From: Pseudofrankia coriaricola
GTDB lineage: Bacteria; Actinomycetota; Actinomycetes; Frankiales; Frankiaceae
Length of the DNA: 64,000 nucleotides
Direction of reading: 5' to 3'
NCBI RefSeq assembly: GCF_001854805.1
Contig: NZ_MBLO01000236.1
Coordinates: forward strand, 83,839-147,838
Shown here one piece after another: positions 25,531-33,778 of this stretch. Made by a program: the position numbers and the translations under genes. The stretch's first letter is position 1. Each line of letters opens with the position of its first letter. The notes under the pieces are model-generated. The model ran no database searches, was not told where the DNA came from, and saw only the letters and a program-made list of their open reading frames with translations.

Positions 25531-25899
25531 ATGACCTTCCCGGAGCTGCGGGCCTTCCTGACGAGCCAGCGCCAGCTGCGCCGCGACGAGGAGCAGGTCG
25601 ACGCGATGCTGCGCCGCCTGGACGACGCGGGTCTGCTCACCGGGCTCGACGGTGCCGGCCCGGTGAGCGTGACCACGCGGGGGGCGGAGCTGCACGCGGC
25701 CGTGTTCGCGTCGGTGCAGCGGGTCGGCGGACAGGTCTTCAGCGGCTTCGATCCGGCCGAGCTGGCGGCCGAGCTGGCGGCCGAGCTGGCGGCCGAGCTG
25801 GCGGCCGAGCTGGCGGCCGAGCTGGCGGCCGCCAAGCATGTCCTCGCCGAGGTCACCCAGCGGGCACTGCGGCTGCGGACCGAGCTCACGGCGGCCTGA
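25531..25899 (+). CDS. Small protein with (ELAA)6 repeat, MarR-like remnant
   Basis: 122 residues. The first half (MTFPELRAFLTSQRQLRRDE, then EQVDAMLRRLDDAGLLTGL and VSVTTRGAELHAAVFASVQR) looks like the wing and C-terminal helix of a MarR-type regulator that lacks the start of the DNA-binding domain. It is followed by DPAELAA and six exact ELAA units, then AKHVLAEVTQRALRLRTEL. It could be a truncated regulator with an expanded helix or an unrelated small helical protein. No strong ribosome site precedes the ATG at 25531. The third-position pattern is coding-like. Confidence 0.55.
   Translation: MTFPELRAFLTSQRQLRRDEEQVDAMLRRLDDAGLLTGLDGAGPVSVTTRGAELHAAVFASVQRVGGQVFSGFDPAELAAELAAELAAELAAELAAELAAAKHVLAEVTQRALRLRTELTAA
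25759..25830 (+). repeat. Six perfect 12-bp units inside the small gene
   Basis: GAGCTGGCGGCC is repeated six times without change, encoding ELAA each time. Exact identity suggests recent slippage. Because the unit is a multiple of three, copy-number change keeps the frame. Confidence 0.95.
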
Positions 25900-26178
25900 C
25901 CGCGGCGGCCCGACCCGTGTGCCGGTCCGGTGATCTGGCCCGCCGGACCGGCCCACAGGCTCAGGCGCCGACACTGGCGCTGGCGTCAGGGCCCTGGGGG
26001 TCGGCAAGGAAACCCAACCGACGCTCGATGCGTGTGGTCCGCGAGACGGTTGCGGTGACGCGCGGCGGACGTCCCGGGATCGGATGGCGGTCGCAACGGG
26101 TGCGGGTGACCGCGGTCCGTGCTGGTATGAGGACGCTCGCGGCGAGGGCCACGGCGCATCACGGAGACGAGGTTCGGC

Positions 26179-26988
26179 GTGGACACGGGTCTTACGGGGC
26201 GGACGGCTGTTGTCACCGGCGGGAACTCCAACATCGGCCGGGGCATCGTGCTGGCGCTGGCGGCCGAGGGCGCGAACGTCGTAATCGCCGCGAGGGACGA
26301 GGCCGCGGGTGAAAGGGTGCGTGAGCAGGCGCTCGCCGCGGGCGCGAAGAACGCTGTGTTCCACTCCGTCGACGTCCTCGACCGCGCGCAGGTAGGCAGG
26401 ATGGTGGCCACGGTCGAGGAGCGTTTCGGCGCGGTCGACCTACTGGTGAACAACGTCGGCGGCAACGTCGCGTTCGCCTACTTCGCCGAGTCCGACCCGG
26501 ACACCTGGCGCCGCGACGTCGACCTGAACTTCACCAGCACGCTCAACTGTGCGCACGCCGTGCTGCCCGGCATGATCCACCGAGCCTCCGGGCGCATCAT
26601 CAACATCGGGTCGACGGCGGGACTGATCGGTGACCCGACGCTCGCCGTGTACTCGGCGATGAAGGGCGCGGTGCACACGTTCACCAAGATCCTCGCCAAG
26701 GAGGTCGGGCCGCATGGGATCACGGTCAACGCCGTCGCCCCTTACGGCACGCTCCCCGACGACTGGGCGAACGACGTGAGCGCGGGCAGCCGCTGGCATG
26801 CCGACGGCGTCATCGCGAAGCGGGCACACGGCGGCGACTCGCCCAGCATCGGGCGCCGCACAGTCCTCGAACGCCAGACCGCGACGCCACGGGAGATCGC
26901 CGCCGCGGTCGTCTACCTGGCCTCCGACGCAGCGGCTTTCGTCACCGGCCAGATCCTCGCTGTCGAGGGCGGCACTCTCCTGGCCTGA
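26179..26988 (+). CDS. FabG-like SDR oxidoreductase
   Basis: This 269-residue SDR starts with GTG at 26179 behind GAGG. It has TGGNSNIGRG for the dinucleotide, NNVGGNVA, the serine in INIGSTAG, the catalytic YSAMK and a C-terminal ASDAAAFVTGQILAVEGG. Between the NAVAPYGTLPDDW segment and the C-terminus it has a longer substrate loop (SAGSRWHADGVIAKRAHGGD). Substrate is unknown; such enzymes often act on hydroxyacyl-CoA or sterol-type compounds. It stands alone, convergent with the nuclease-like gene. Confidence 0.88.
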   Translation: MDTGLTGRTAVVTGGNSNIGRGIVLALAAEGANVVIAARDEAAGERVREQALAAGAKNAVFHSVDVLDRAQVGRMVATVEERFGAVDLLVNNVGGNVAFAYFAESDPDTWRRDVDLNFTSTLNCAHAVLPGMIHRASGRIINIGSTAGLIGDPTLAVYSAMKGAVHTFTKILAKEVGPHGITVNAVAPYGTLPDDWANDVSAGSRWHADGVIAKRAHGGDSPSIGRRTVLERQTATPREIAAAVVYLASDAAAFVTGQILAVEGGTLLA

Positions 26989-27114
26989 CTACCTACCGAC
27001 ACGGAACCAGCCAGACGGCACCGCCGGCACCGCCGGTCAGGTGCACCTCGACACGTCGCGCGGACCGAGGCGGTTCTGCGCTGCGACGCACATTCTTGCC
27101 AGCCAGGGCCTGGT

Positions 27115-28017
27115 CTATTCGCGGATGACGTCGTCGATGGTGCTGGCAATCATCGCGCGGCGGAACCACGTGTCGAGTTGGTCCAGGTCTGTGCAGGTAT
27201 GGATCCGCTCGCGGACGTCCTCGGAAACGAGGATTCCGCGTGCCTCAAGCACGGTCAGCAACATCCGCCCCGCGCCGAGGGCCTCACCCTCGGCCTTGCC
27301 CTCGGCGTGGGCACGAGCGTCGGTCTCGTTGAGAAGTTCACTGCGGTACCGACGGCCGACGGTGCTGGTCATATACGTCTCCCAACGCTTCCAGAGCGCC
27401 TCTGGCAGCCCAGCTAGAACGATCTCATGATACAGGGGTTTCTTCTTCGGGCCGAGCGCCCGCAGCGCCTCCAACAGTGCGGGAAAAGCGGCCTCGATGT
27501 CAGCATCCCCGCCATGGCAGAGTACAGAGAACAGGGCCAACGCCGGTTCGGCCTGTGCCCGCTCGACGTCGACGACCAGAGGAACGTCGCCCGGCGTGAA
27601 GACGAGCGGGCGCAGGTGCAGGCTCACACCCTCCGACTCGAACATGGCCCGGTATCTGCGGGCGACCGCCGCACCAGGGCAGTAGACCAGCAGCGCGGCA
27701 TTGACCTCCAGCTCCGCTTCCAGGTGCGCCACGTAGGTCTTCCAGGTCCAGCGCTTGCCCGGATCCCAGGCACGCTGAACCTCCAGCACCACAGACAGCA
27801 ACGACCTGTCGGTCGCGTCGCACAACAGTGTCATCCCGTCGGCGCGGTAGGTGCTGGGCACCAGCTTCCGGACCTCCGTCGGCTGCGGCCGGGCATGGTG
27901 AAAGTCGGAGACCTTGACGTCAAAAAGTTTATCCAACAGCCAGACCAGGACCTCCGGATTCTGCTCGGCCAGCTCCAGCGGCGACTCGTGTTCCCCACTC
28001 GGCATGCCGTCAACCAT
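27115..28017 (-). CDS. Rpn/PD-(D/E)XK nuclease-like protein
   Basis: 300 residues from ATG 28017. After LELAEQNPEVLVWLLDKLF comes a likely PD-(D/E)XK core: Asp60 (YRADGMTLLCD), then Glu79 and Gln81 in LLSVVLEVQRAWDPGKRWTW. This pattern is found in Rpn/transposase-related nucleases. The C-terminal part has the typical charged helix LNETDARAHAEGKAEGEALG and a final helical bundle. Rpn-like genes are often lineage-variable. No ribosome site is obvious, and ATG 28005 is an alternative start. The upstream region (28018-28110) is clearly less GC-rich than its surroundings, suggesting acquired DNA. Confidence 0.7.
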   Translation of the reverse strand: MVDGMPSGEHESPLELAEQNPEVLVWLLDKLFDVKVSDFHHARPQPTEVRKLVPSTYRADGMTLLCDATDRSLLSVVLEVQRAWDPGKRWTWKTYVAHLEAELEVNAALLVYCPGAAVARRYRAMFESEGVSLHLRPLVFTPGDVPLVVDVERAQAEPALALFSVLCHGGDADIEAAFPALLEALRALGPKKKPLYHEIVLAGLPEALWKRWETYMTSTVGRRYRSELLNETDARAHAEGKAEGEALGAGRMLLTVLEARGILVSEDVRERIHTCTDLDQLDTWFRRAMIASTIDDVIRE

Positions 28018-28260
28018 AAAGAACACGGACAGGAAATAGCAAATCCGGAAGACGCTGGTTAAACCCACTCTACCTTTCAAGCCGACTTGCACTCGCGCAT
28101 TCTTTCCCTGGCCAGAAAACCGCCAGAAGAGCCCCCAACGAGCTTTCACCACGAAGGAGCCAGGTTGGCGGTCTCAGCGACGCCGCATCGTCAGGGGAGC
28201 GGAAAGAGGCGGCTTCCGGCCAAACCCGGGATGTCGCCGTCGCAAGCGGCATTGGTCAGG

Positions 28261-29304
28261 TCACGGATGGACCGCGTCGGCCCGGTCACCCAGCGTCGAG
28301 GTGGCCGTGGTCGGGCGATGCAGGCGTGGCGCGGCGAGCTTCGCGGTCAGGTGTTCGCCCGCGACGACCGGCGGGTAGCGCGGCGGGTCGTCCGGCCCGG
28401 TGCACGTGGGCAGGCATTCGACGACGGCGTCGTAGTTGCCGTCATGGAAGAACGCGATCGAGCGGCGCCGGGCCTCGCGGCCGGCCACTGGCGCGGGCAG
28501 CACCACCCGGTGCACGGTCGAGCGCCAGTGGTCGTTAGTCCACTGGGCGAGCAGGTCCCCCAGGTTCACCAGCAGCCCGCCCGGCCCCGGGACGACCGAG
28601 TGCCAGGCGCCGTCAGGACCGACGATCTCCAGGCCGGGCACCCGGTCGCCGTAGAGAACGGTGAGGATGCCGTAGTCGGTGTGCGCGCCCATCCGGGCCG
28701 GCTCCCCCGAGTCGCTGGCGTCGGGGCGGGCGGCGGTCACGTAGCTCAGCGCGCGCAGCGTCTCGGTCGAGTGGTCGGTGAACGGGGCGAAGTAGCCCTC
28801 CGGCAGCCCGAGCGCGACGGCGAAGATCTCGGCCAGCCGGCGGGCGAGCCCGGCGACGGCGCCGAAGTAGGCGGTCAGCGCCGGCCGCAGCGCCTGGACC
28901 TCGCCCGGCCACAGGTTCGCGGCGAAGACGCCGTCGCGCTCGCGCTCGTACACCGGGTCGCCGGCCGGCCAGCCCTCCGGGCCGATGTTGAACGCCTCGA
29001 ACGTGTCCGGGCCGGCGTCGACGCCGAGGCTGTAGGCCAGCGACTCGGCACGCGGCGGGCTGTAGCCACGGTTGGTCATGAGGTCGGTGGGGACGTGGCG
29101 CAGCTTGGCGCTGGCGGGCAACGACCACAGGGTGTCGAGCGCGGCAAGCGCCGCGCCGATCGTGGCCGGCTCGACGCCATGCCCGACGATCTCGAGGAAG
29201 CCGACCCGACGGCAGCCGTCGTCGACCGCGGCGGCGATCTCCCGGCGGCGGGCGCCGCCGCCACTCCATCCGGACAGGTCGACCAGCGGGACGAGGCGGG
29301 CCAT
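28261..29304 (-). CDS. 2-oxoglutarate/Fe(II) oxygenase (isopenicillin N synthase-like)
   Basis: This 347-residue enzyme has the DIOX_N-type start (LVPLVDLSGW, VGFLEIVGHGV) and the double-stranded beta-helix core. Iron ligands are His208 and Asp210 in MGAHTDYGILTVLY and His265 in STVHRVVLP, with the RRS motif (Arg281, Ser282) for 2-oxoglutarate. ATG at 29304 follows GGAGGG at 11 bases; an upstream in-frame start exists. Members hydroxylate, desaturate or cyclise small molecules. It is divergent from a VOC gene, and no pathway partner is evident. Confidence 0.9.
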   Translation of the reverse strand: MARLVPLVDLSGWSGGGARRREIAAAVDDGCRRVGFLEIVGHGVEPATIGAALAALDTLWSLPASAKLRHVPTDLMTNRGYSPPRAESLAYSLGVDAGPDTFEAFNIGPEGWPAGDPVYERERDGVFAANLWPGEVQALRPALTAYFGAVAGLARRLAEIFAVALGLPEGYFAPFTDHSTETLRALSYVTAARPDASDSGEPARMGAHTDYGILTVLYGDRVPGLEIVGPDGAWHSVVPGPGGLLVNLGDLLAQWTNDHWRSTVHRVVLPAPVAGREARRRSIAFFHDGNYDAVVECLPTCTGPDDPPRYPPVVAGEHLTAKLAAPRLHRPTTATSTLGDRADAVHP

Positions 29305-29489
29305 CAGCGTGCGTCCCTCCGTCCGGTCGGCGTCACCTGCCGACAAGGGCGAATATAGGCAGGAGCGATACCGGCCGTCCCGGGGAAGTGGCCGCCGTCG
29401 CGGCCGGTGACGGCCGTTCGAGGGCGGGGCGCGGACAGGGCGGCGGATCTACGCTCGGCCGAGGGGACCAGGCGTTCGGAGGAAGCCAC

Positions 29490-29906
29490 GTGACCAGCAG
29501 CGCCAGCACAGCCACCGCCGTCGACAAGCCGTTCACCGGCGTCGTCGGCCTTCATCACCTGCAGCTGGCGATCCCCGCCGGCGCGGAGGATGCCTGCCGG
29601 GCGTTCTGGGTCGGGCTTCTCGGCCTCACCGAGGTGCCGAAGCCACCGCCGATGGCGGCCCGCGGCGGCGCCTGGTTCCGCGGTGCGGGCTTCGAGCTGC
29701 ACGTCGGCGTCGACCCGGCTTTCACCCCGGCGACCAAGGGTCACCCGGCGATCCTCGTCGACGACCTCGACGCGCTAGCCGAGCGCCTGGCCGCCGCGGC
29801 CGTCGCGGTGACCTGGTCGCACGACTTCCCAGGCCACCGCCACTTCTACAGCCCCGACCCGGTCGGCAACCGGATCGAGTTCATCTCCCCCGAGCCCGCC
29901 GCCTAG
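29490..29906 (+). CDS. VOC family protein
   Basis: 138 residues from GTG at 29490, which has GGAGGA eight bases upstream; the frame extends further upstream but overlaps the divergent promoter area. It holds one glyoxalase-like domain: LHHLQLAI (first metal His), FELHVGVDPAF, GHPAILVDD, and DPVGNRIEFISPE (Glu ligand). It could be a dioxygenase, epimerase or binding protein. Divergent from the 2OG oxygenase gene. Confidence 0.82.
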   Translation: MTSSASTATAVDKPFTGVVGLHHLQLAIPAGAEDACRAFWVGLLGLTEVPKPPPMAARGGAWFRGAGFELHVGVDPAFTPATKGHPAILVDDLDALAERLAAAAVAVTWSHDFPGHRHFYSPDPVGNRIEFISPEPAA

Positions 29907-29975
29907 CACCGCTTCAGCCAGGTTGGCCCGGCCGCGCCACCGCGCCACCAGCCTGATCGGCGGATCTGTACTCGG

Positions 29976-30006
29976 ATCCGAACTGGCGAGGGCCCGGAGT
30001 TCGGAT
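29976..30006. terminator. Bidirectional terminator-like hairpin
   Basis: ATCCGAACT and AGTTCGGAT are perfect 9-base arms around a 13-base spacer. It sits 70 bases after the VOC stop and 105 bases before the end of the convergent CoA-transferase gene, followed on the plus strand by TTTGGG. Confidence 0.5.
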
Positions 30007-30111
30007 TTGGGTGACATCTGCCGCGGACGGTACCGGTCCGGTCTGCCACCTCATTCCAGCCGGCGGCGAACGGCGGCGGTCCCTTGTGGGCCGCGGCCGG
30101 GTCGCCGCCGG

Positions 30112-32673
30112 TCAGCCGTCGGCGGAGCGGGAGGACGGCGGTGCTGGGGGGCCGTAGGGGGAGCCTTCGGGGACGTCACGCAGGTCGATGTCGGCGACCG
30201 TGTTCGCGGCGAACAGGGCGTCGATTTCGGCGGGCGGGCAGCCGAGCTCGGCGAGGACCTCGCGGGTGTCGTGGCCGACGAGCACCGAACGCGCCGGGGG
30301 CCGGCCCGCGTCGCGGCTCCAGGCGCCGTAGCCGCGGACGATGTGGAACCGGCCGAACCGGGGGTCGTCGACGAGGTGCGTGAAGCCGTTGGCGGCCAGG
30401 TGCTCGTCGGTGGCGTGGTTGTCCCCCATGACGGCGCGAACGGCGGGGATCCCCCGGGCGGCCAGCTCGGCCGCCGCGGCACGGACCGTCCGCGCCGCGA
30501 ACGCCGCCGCGGCGGCATCGACGGCCTCGTCAGGGGCGATGGCCGCGTCAGGGGCGGGGGCGGCCTTCCCAGGTGTCCCGACGCCGAGAACGCCGAGAAC
30601 GCCGAGCAGGTCGCGGGTCTGCGCCGCCGTGACGGCGGCGACGGCGATCCAGCCGTCGGCGCACCGGTAGTAGCGGTGCCCGGCGGTGGGGCCGGGGAAG
30701 TTGGTGGCGCCGCGGGCCGGCTCGGGGCGGCCGGCGAACTCGGTGAACTCGGGCGCCTGCAGGTAGGTCGCCGTGTTCGCCAGGCTCAGGCTGAGCCGCT
30801 GGCCGGCGCCGTCGCGGGCGCGGGCATAGAGCGCGGCGAGCACCCCGAGGGCACCGAGCACGCCGGTGCCCGTGTCGTTGAGCGGGATCGGGGTGAGTAC
30901 CGGGTCGCCGTCGCCGCCCTGTGCGTCGGCGAGGCCGGACAGGCCCTGGAACACCGGGTCGAAGCCGGGCGCGCCGGCGTAGGCGCTGGCTCGGCCGTAG
31001 GCGGAGACGCTGCAGCGCACCAGGTTGGGTCGCGCCGCGGCGATCCGCTCGGATGGCAGCCCGAGCTTCTCCAGCCGTCCGGGCCGCATGTTCTCGACGA
31101 GGACGTCCGCTCCGGCGAGCAGCCGCAGCAGCAGGTCGGCGCCGCCGGGGCGGGCGATGTCGAGCGCGAGGTCGCGCTTGTGCTGGCTCGCGACGAACAC
31201 CGACATCGGGAACGCGCGGAACGGGTCGCCGTCCGGTGGCTCGACCTTGACGACGTCCGCGCCCCAGTCGGCCAGGATCTCCCCGATCAGCGGCCCCGCG
31301 AGGTAGGAGGACAGGTCGACGATCGTGACACCGCGCAGTGGCAGGCCCCGGTCGACCCCGTCGCCGTCACTGGCACGGGCGGCGGCGGGCGATTCCGCGG
31401 CGGGCGCCTCGGTGGCCGGCCAGAGCTCGCCTTCCGGGTCGAGATTCAGGTCGGCGGTCGCGAAGGGGCCGGGGCTCGCGGGGGTGCCGGCCAGGTCGAC
31501 CGGGAAGCCGGGCATCCTGACGGTGCCCAGGGTGGGGTGCGCACGCTGGACGAAGCTCCGGTTCGCCTCGGCGATGTCGCGGACGGCCCACTCGGCGCGG
31601 GTCGCGATCGGCGCGCAGGGCACGTCCGCGGCGGCGAACAGGTCCAGCCACTCCCGCAGCGGCCGCTTGCGGAACTCCTTCTCCAGTTCGTCGGCGACCA
31701 GCTGGCCGCCCTCGTCGTATACGACGACCTTGTTCCAGTCGCCGTCAACGCCGGGGAGGACGAGGACGTCCATCCGATCCATCGCGTCCAGGGCACGGAA
31801 GAAGATCTCCGGGACGAGCGCGGCAAGGTAGAGCCAGCGGCCGTCGCCGGCCTGGTAGATGCGCCAGAACGGGACGCCGCGGCCGGAGCGGTTCCCCTTC
31901 ACGACCGGCTGGTCGACGCCGACCTGCGTCATCATGCCGAGCTGGGCGGAGGCGGCGTGCAGCCCGCTCACGGTGACGGCATGCCCGCGCCCACCGTCGC
32001 GGCGCCGGCCATGCAGCGCGGCGACGGCCGCGGCGGCGGCGAGCGCCCCGTGCAGCTGGACGATCGTCGTGGCGACGGGCGCGACCGGGCAGTCGAGCGT
32101 CGCCGGGTTGCGCGCCGCGGTCCCACCGAGGCCGGCGAGCAGCAGCGGGTCCTCGGCGACCTCGCGCCACTCGCCGTGCTCGCCATAAGGCGGCAGCCGC
32201 ACCTGGTTGAGCCCTGGGTGACGCTCGGCGAGGGTCACCGCGTCCAGTCCAAGTTCGGCCAGCCGGCCGGGGGTGTGGTCGACGATCAGCACGTCCGCCC
32301 CGCCGGCCAGCCGGCCGACGTCCTCGGAGGTCATCCGCACGACGCGCTTGCCCCGGTCCCACAGCAGCCCCGCGGGCGACGCCAGCCTCGCCGCCCCCTC
32401 CGCCACCGCCCGCCCGTCCGGCCCAGCCCGCCCGTCCGGCCCAACAGGCGCGTCGAACTCCGCCTGTTCGTCGGCCAGCGTCGAGCCGGCCGTGGCACCG
32501 TCGGTGCGAGCCGGGAACCGCGCGCGCACGACGTCCGCGCCCAGGTCGGCGAGCAGCATCCCCGCGACCCGGCCCGCCCGGGTCACCGAGGCCTCGAGAA
32601 CCCGAACTCCGGCTAACGCGGGAAGCCGGCCGCCCGCCCCCGCCTCGCCGGCCGCCTCAGGTCCCGCCGCCAT
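30112..32673 (-). CDS. Fused tandem CaiB/BaiF CoA-transferase
   Basis: 853 residues, twice the family length, with two family III CoA-transferase domains in one chain. The second (about residues 430-830) is canonical: GVTIVDLSSYLAGPLIGEIL, DVVKVEPPDGDPFR, SVFVASQHKRDLALD, VLVENMRPGRLEKLG, GFDPVFQGLSGL and PLNDTGTGVLGALGVLAA with an aspartate at the expected nucleophile site. The first (about 10-400) keeps the fold (LEASVTRAGRVAGMLLADLG) but reads VATTIVQLHGALAA at that site, without the aspartate. Such enzymes move CoA between carboxylic acids. The fusion may act as a built-in heterodimer. ATG at 32673 was preferred over GTG at 32682. Confidence 0.88.
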   Translation of the reverse strand: MAAGPEAAGEAGAGGRLPALAGVRVLEASVTRAGRVAGMLLADLGADVVRARFPARTDGATAGSTLADEQAEFDAPVGPDGRAGPDGRAVAEGAARLASPAGLLWDRGKRVVRMTSEDVGRLAGGADVLIVDHTPGRLAELGLDAVTLAERHPGLNQVRLPPYGEHGEWREVAEDPLLLAGLGGTAARNPATLDCPVAPVATTIVQLHGALAAAAAVAALHGRRRDGGRGHAVTVSGLHAASAQLGMMTQVGVDQPVVKGNRSGRGVPFWRIYQAGDGRWLYLAALVPEIFFRALDAMDRMDVLVLPGVDGDWNKVVVYDEGGQLVADELEKEFRKRPLREWLDLFAAADVPCAPIATRAEWAVRDIAEANRSFVQRAHPTLGTVRMPGFPVDLAGTPASPGPFATADLNLDPEGELWPATEAPAAESPAAARASDGDGVDRGLPLRGVTIVDLSSYLAGPLIGEILADWGADVVKVEPPDGDPFRAFPMSVFVASQHKRDLALDIARPGGADLLLRLLAGADVLVENMRPGRLEKLGLPSERIAAARPNLVRCSVSAYGRASAYAGAPGFDPVFQGLSGLADAQGGDGDPVLTPIPLNDTGTGVLGALGVLAALYARARDGAGQRLSLSLANTATYLQAPEFTEFAGRPEPARGATNFPGPTAGHRYYRCADGWIAVAAVTAAQTRDLLGVLGVLGVGTPGKAAPAPDAAIAPDEAVDAAAAAFAARTVRAAAAELAARGIPAVRAVMGDNHATDEHLAANGFTHLVDDPRFGRFHIVRGYGAWSRDAGRPPARSVLVGHDTREVLAELGCPPAEIDALFAANTVADIDLRDVPEGSPYGPPAPPSSRSADG

Positions 32674-32867
32674 GCGCCCCACCCGCCCTCGCGCCTCGTC
32701 TCCGGCCGGCGCGGCATCCGGCCCCGCCAGGCACCACCACCCGAGTCCCGGCGCCCTCCCTTGTCGTATCAGCGAACCGTCTGACCGGCATCAAAAGCCG
32801 GCCTCCGCCCGCCTTCCGGCCGGGCAGGGCGCCGGCACGCAGCCCGGCGGGCCGATGCCGGCCGCGG

Positions 32868-33374
32868 TCAGGACGGGCCGTCGAGGGTCTCCAGGGCGGC
32901 GAACCAGCCGACCCAGCGACGCTGGCCCGGGGTCTCGACGGCGCGGGCGCGGTAGTGACGCCGGGTCCAGGCCACGGCGTCGCCCGCCGGATGACCGGCG
33001 AGGATCGCCATGCAGGCCAGCACGGTGCCGGTCCGCCCGGTGCCGCCGCCGCAGGCGACCTCCACCCGCTCCCCCGCGCGCGCCCGCCCGTACGCCTGCT
33101 TGATCACCGCGGCCGCGGCCCTGGGGTCACGCGGTGTCCGGAAGTCCGGCCAGTCGAGCCACACCGCCGGCCACGCCGGCTCCTGCTCGGCGGCCCGGCG
33201 CGCCGACGCCCGCCGCGGCAGCCCCCGCGACCGTCCGAGATACAGCCCGAACTCCGGGAGTGGCCCGTCCGGCAGCCCCTCCCGGCGCCCGCGGCCTCGG
33301 ATGTGGGTGCCATCCGGGAGCTGGATCGCTCCGTTGAGTCGCGAGGTCACACCCGTAGTGTGCATGCCCGTCAC
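32868..33374 (-). CDS. Tyrosine/dual-specificity phosphatase-like protein
   Basis: About 168 residues. The signature loop VEVACGGGTGRTGTVLACM contains Cys108 and Arg114 in the C-X5-R arrangement of protein tyrosine phosphatases, with WLDWPDF upstream supplying a likely general-acid aspartate. The usual His before the catalytic Cys is Ala. GTG at 33374 or ATG at 33365 are both possible; the longer upstream frame looks non-coding. It is separated from the CoA-transferase gene by 195 bases. Likely substrates, proteins or small phosphates, cannot be told. Confidence 0.75.
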   Translation of the reverse strand: MTGMHTTGVTSRLNGAIQLPDGTHIRGRGRREGLPDGPLPEFGLYLGRSRGLPRRASARRAAEQEPAWPAVWLDWPDFRTPRDPRAAAAVIKQAYGRARAGERVEVACGGGTGRTGTVLACMAILAGHPAGDAVAWTRRHYRARAVETPGQRRWVGWFAALETLDGPS

Positions 33375-33778
33375 GCACCGCTCTCGCCGGGTTGTCAGTA
33401 TGCGGGCTAACCGGGCTACTCGTGCCCCCATCCCCCGCCCTCGCGCCCCCCGCTCCGCCCGCGTAGGCAGGCGTCGTGCCCCTCCAGGCTCCGGGCCGGC
33501 GTCGGGACGGAGGTGGCCCGGAGGCCGCTGGGTGAGGTTTTCCCCAGTACGGATTGGTGGGTCTGCGCGGTCGTGCGACCGGGTCACGGCGATCTACGGT
33601 CGAGGCGACGCCCCGGCATCGCGGGGCGGGCGGCGGGCGGACAGCGCGCCGGTGGTGACAGACAGCGGGACGCGAAGGACATGACGACGCGACCAGACTC
33701 CCGGCGGGCTCACGCCCGCGCGGGCACGGACACACCGCCCTCGGCGGCTCTCAGAGCGAGGCCCGGCGGGTGGGTCCG

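Noticed and set aside
29923-32616. 897-codon plus-strand open frame opposite the CoA-transferase
   Set aside because: Product is Gly/Arg/Ala-rich without motifs, while the minus strand encodes two complete CaiB domains.
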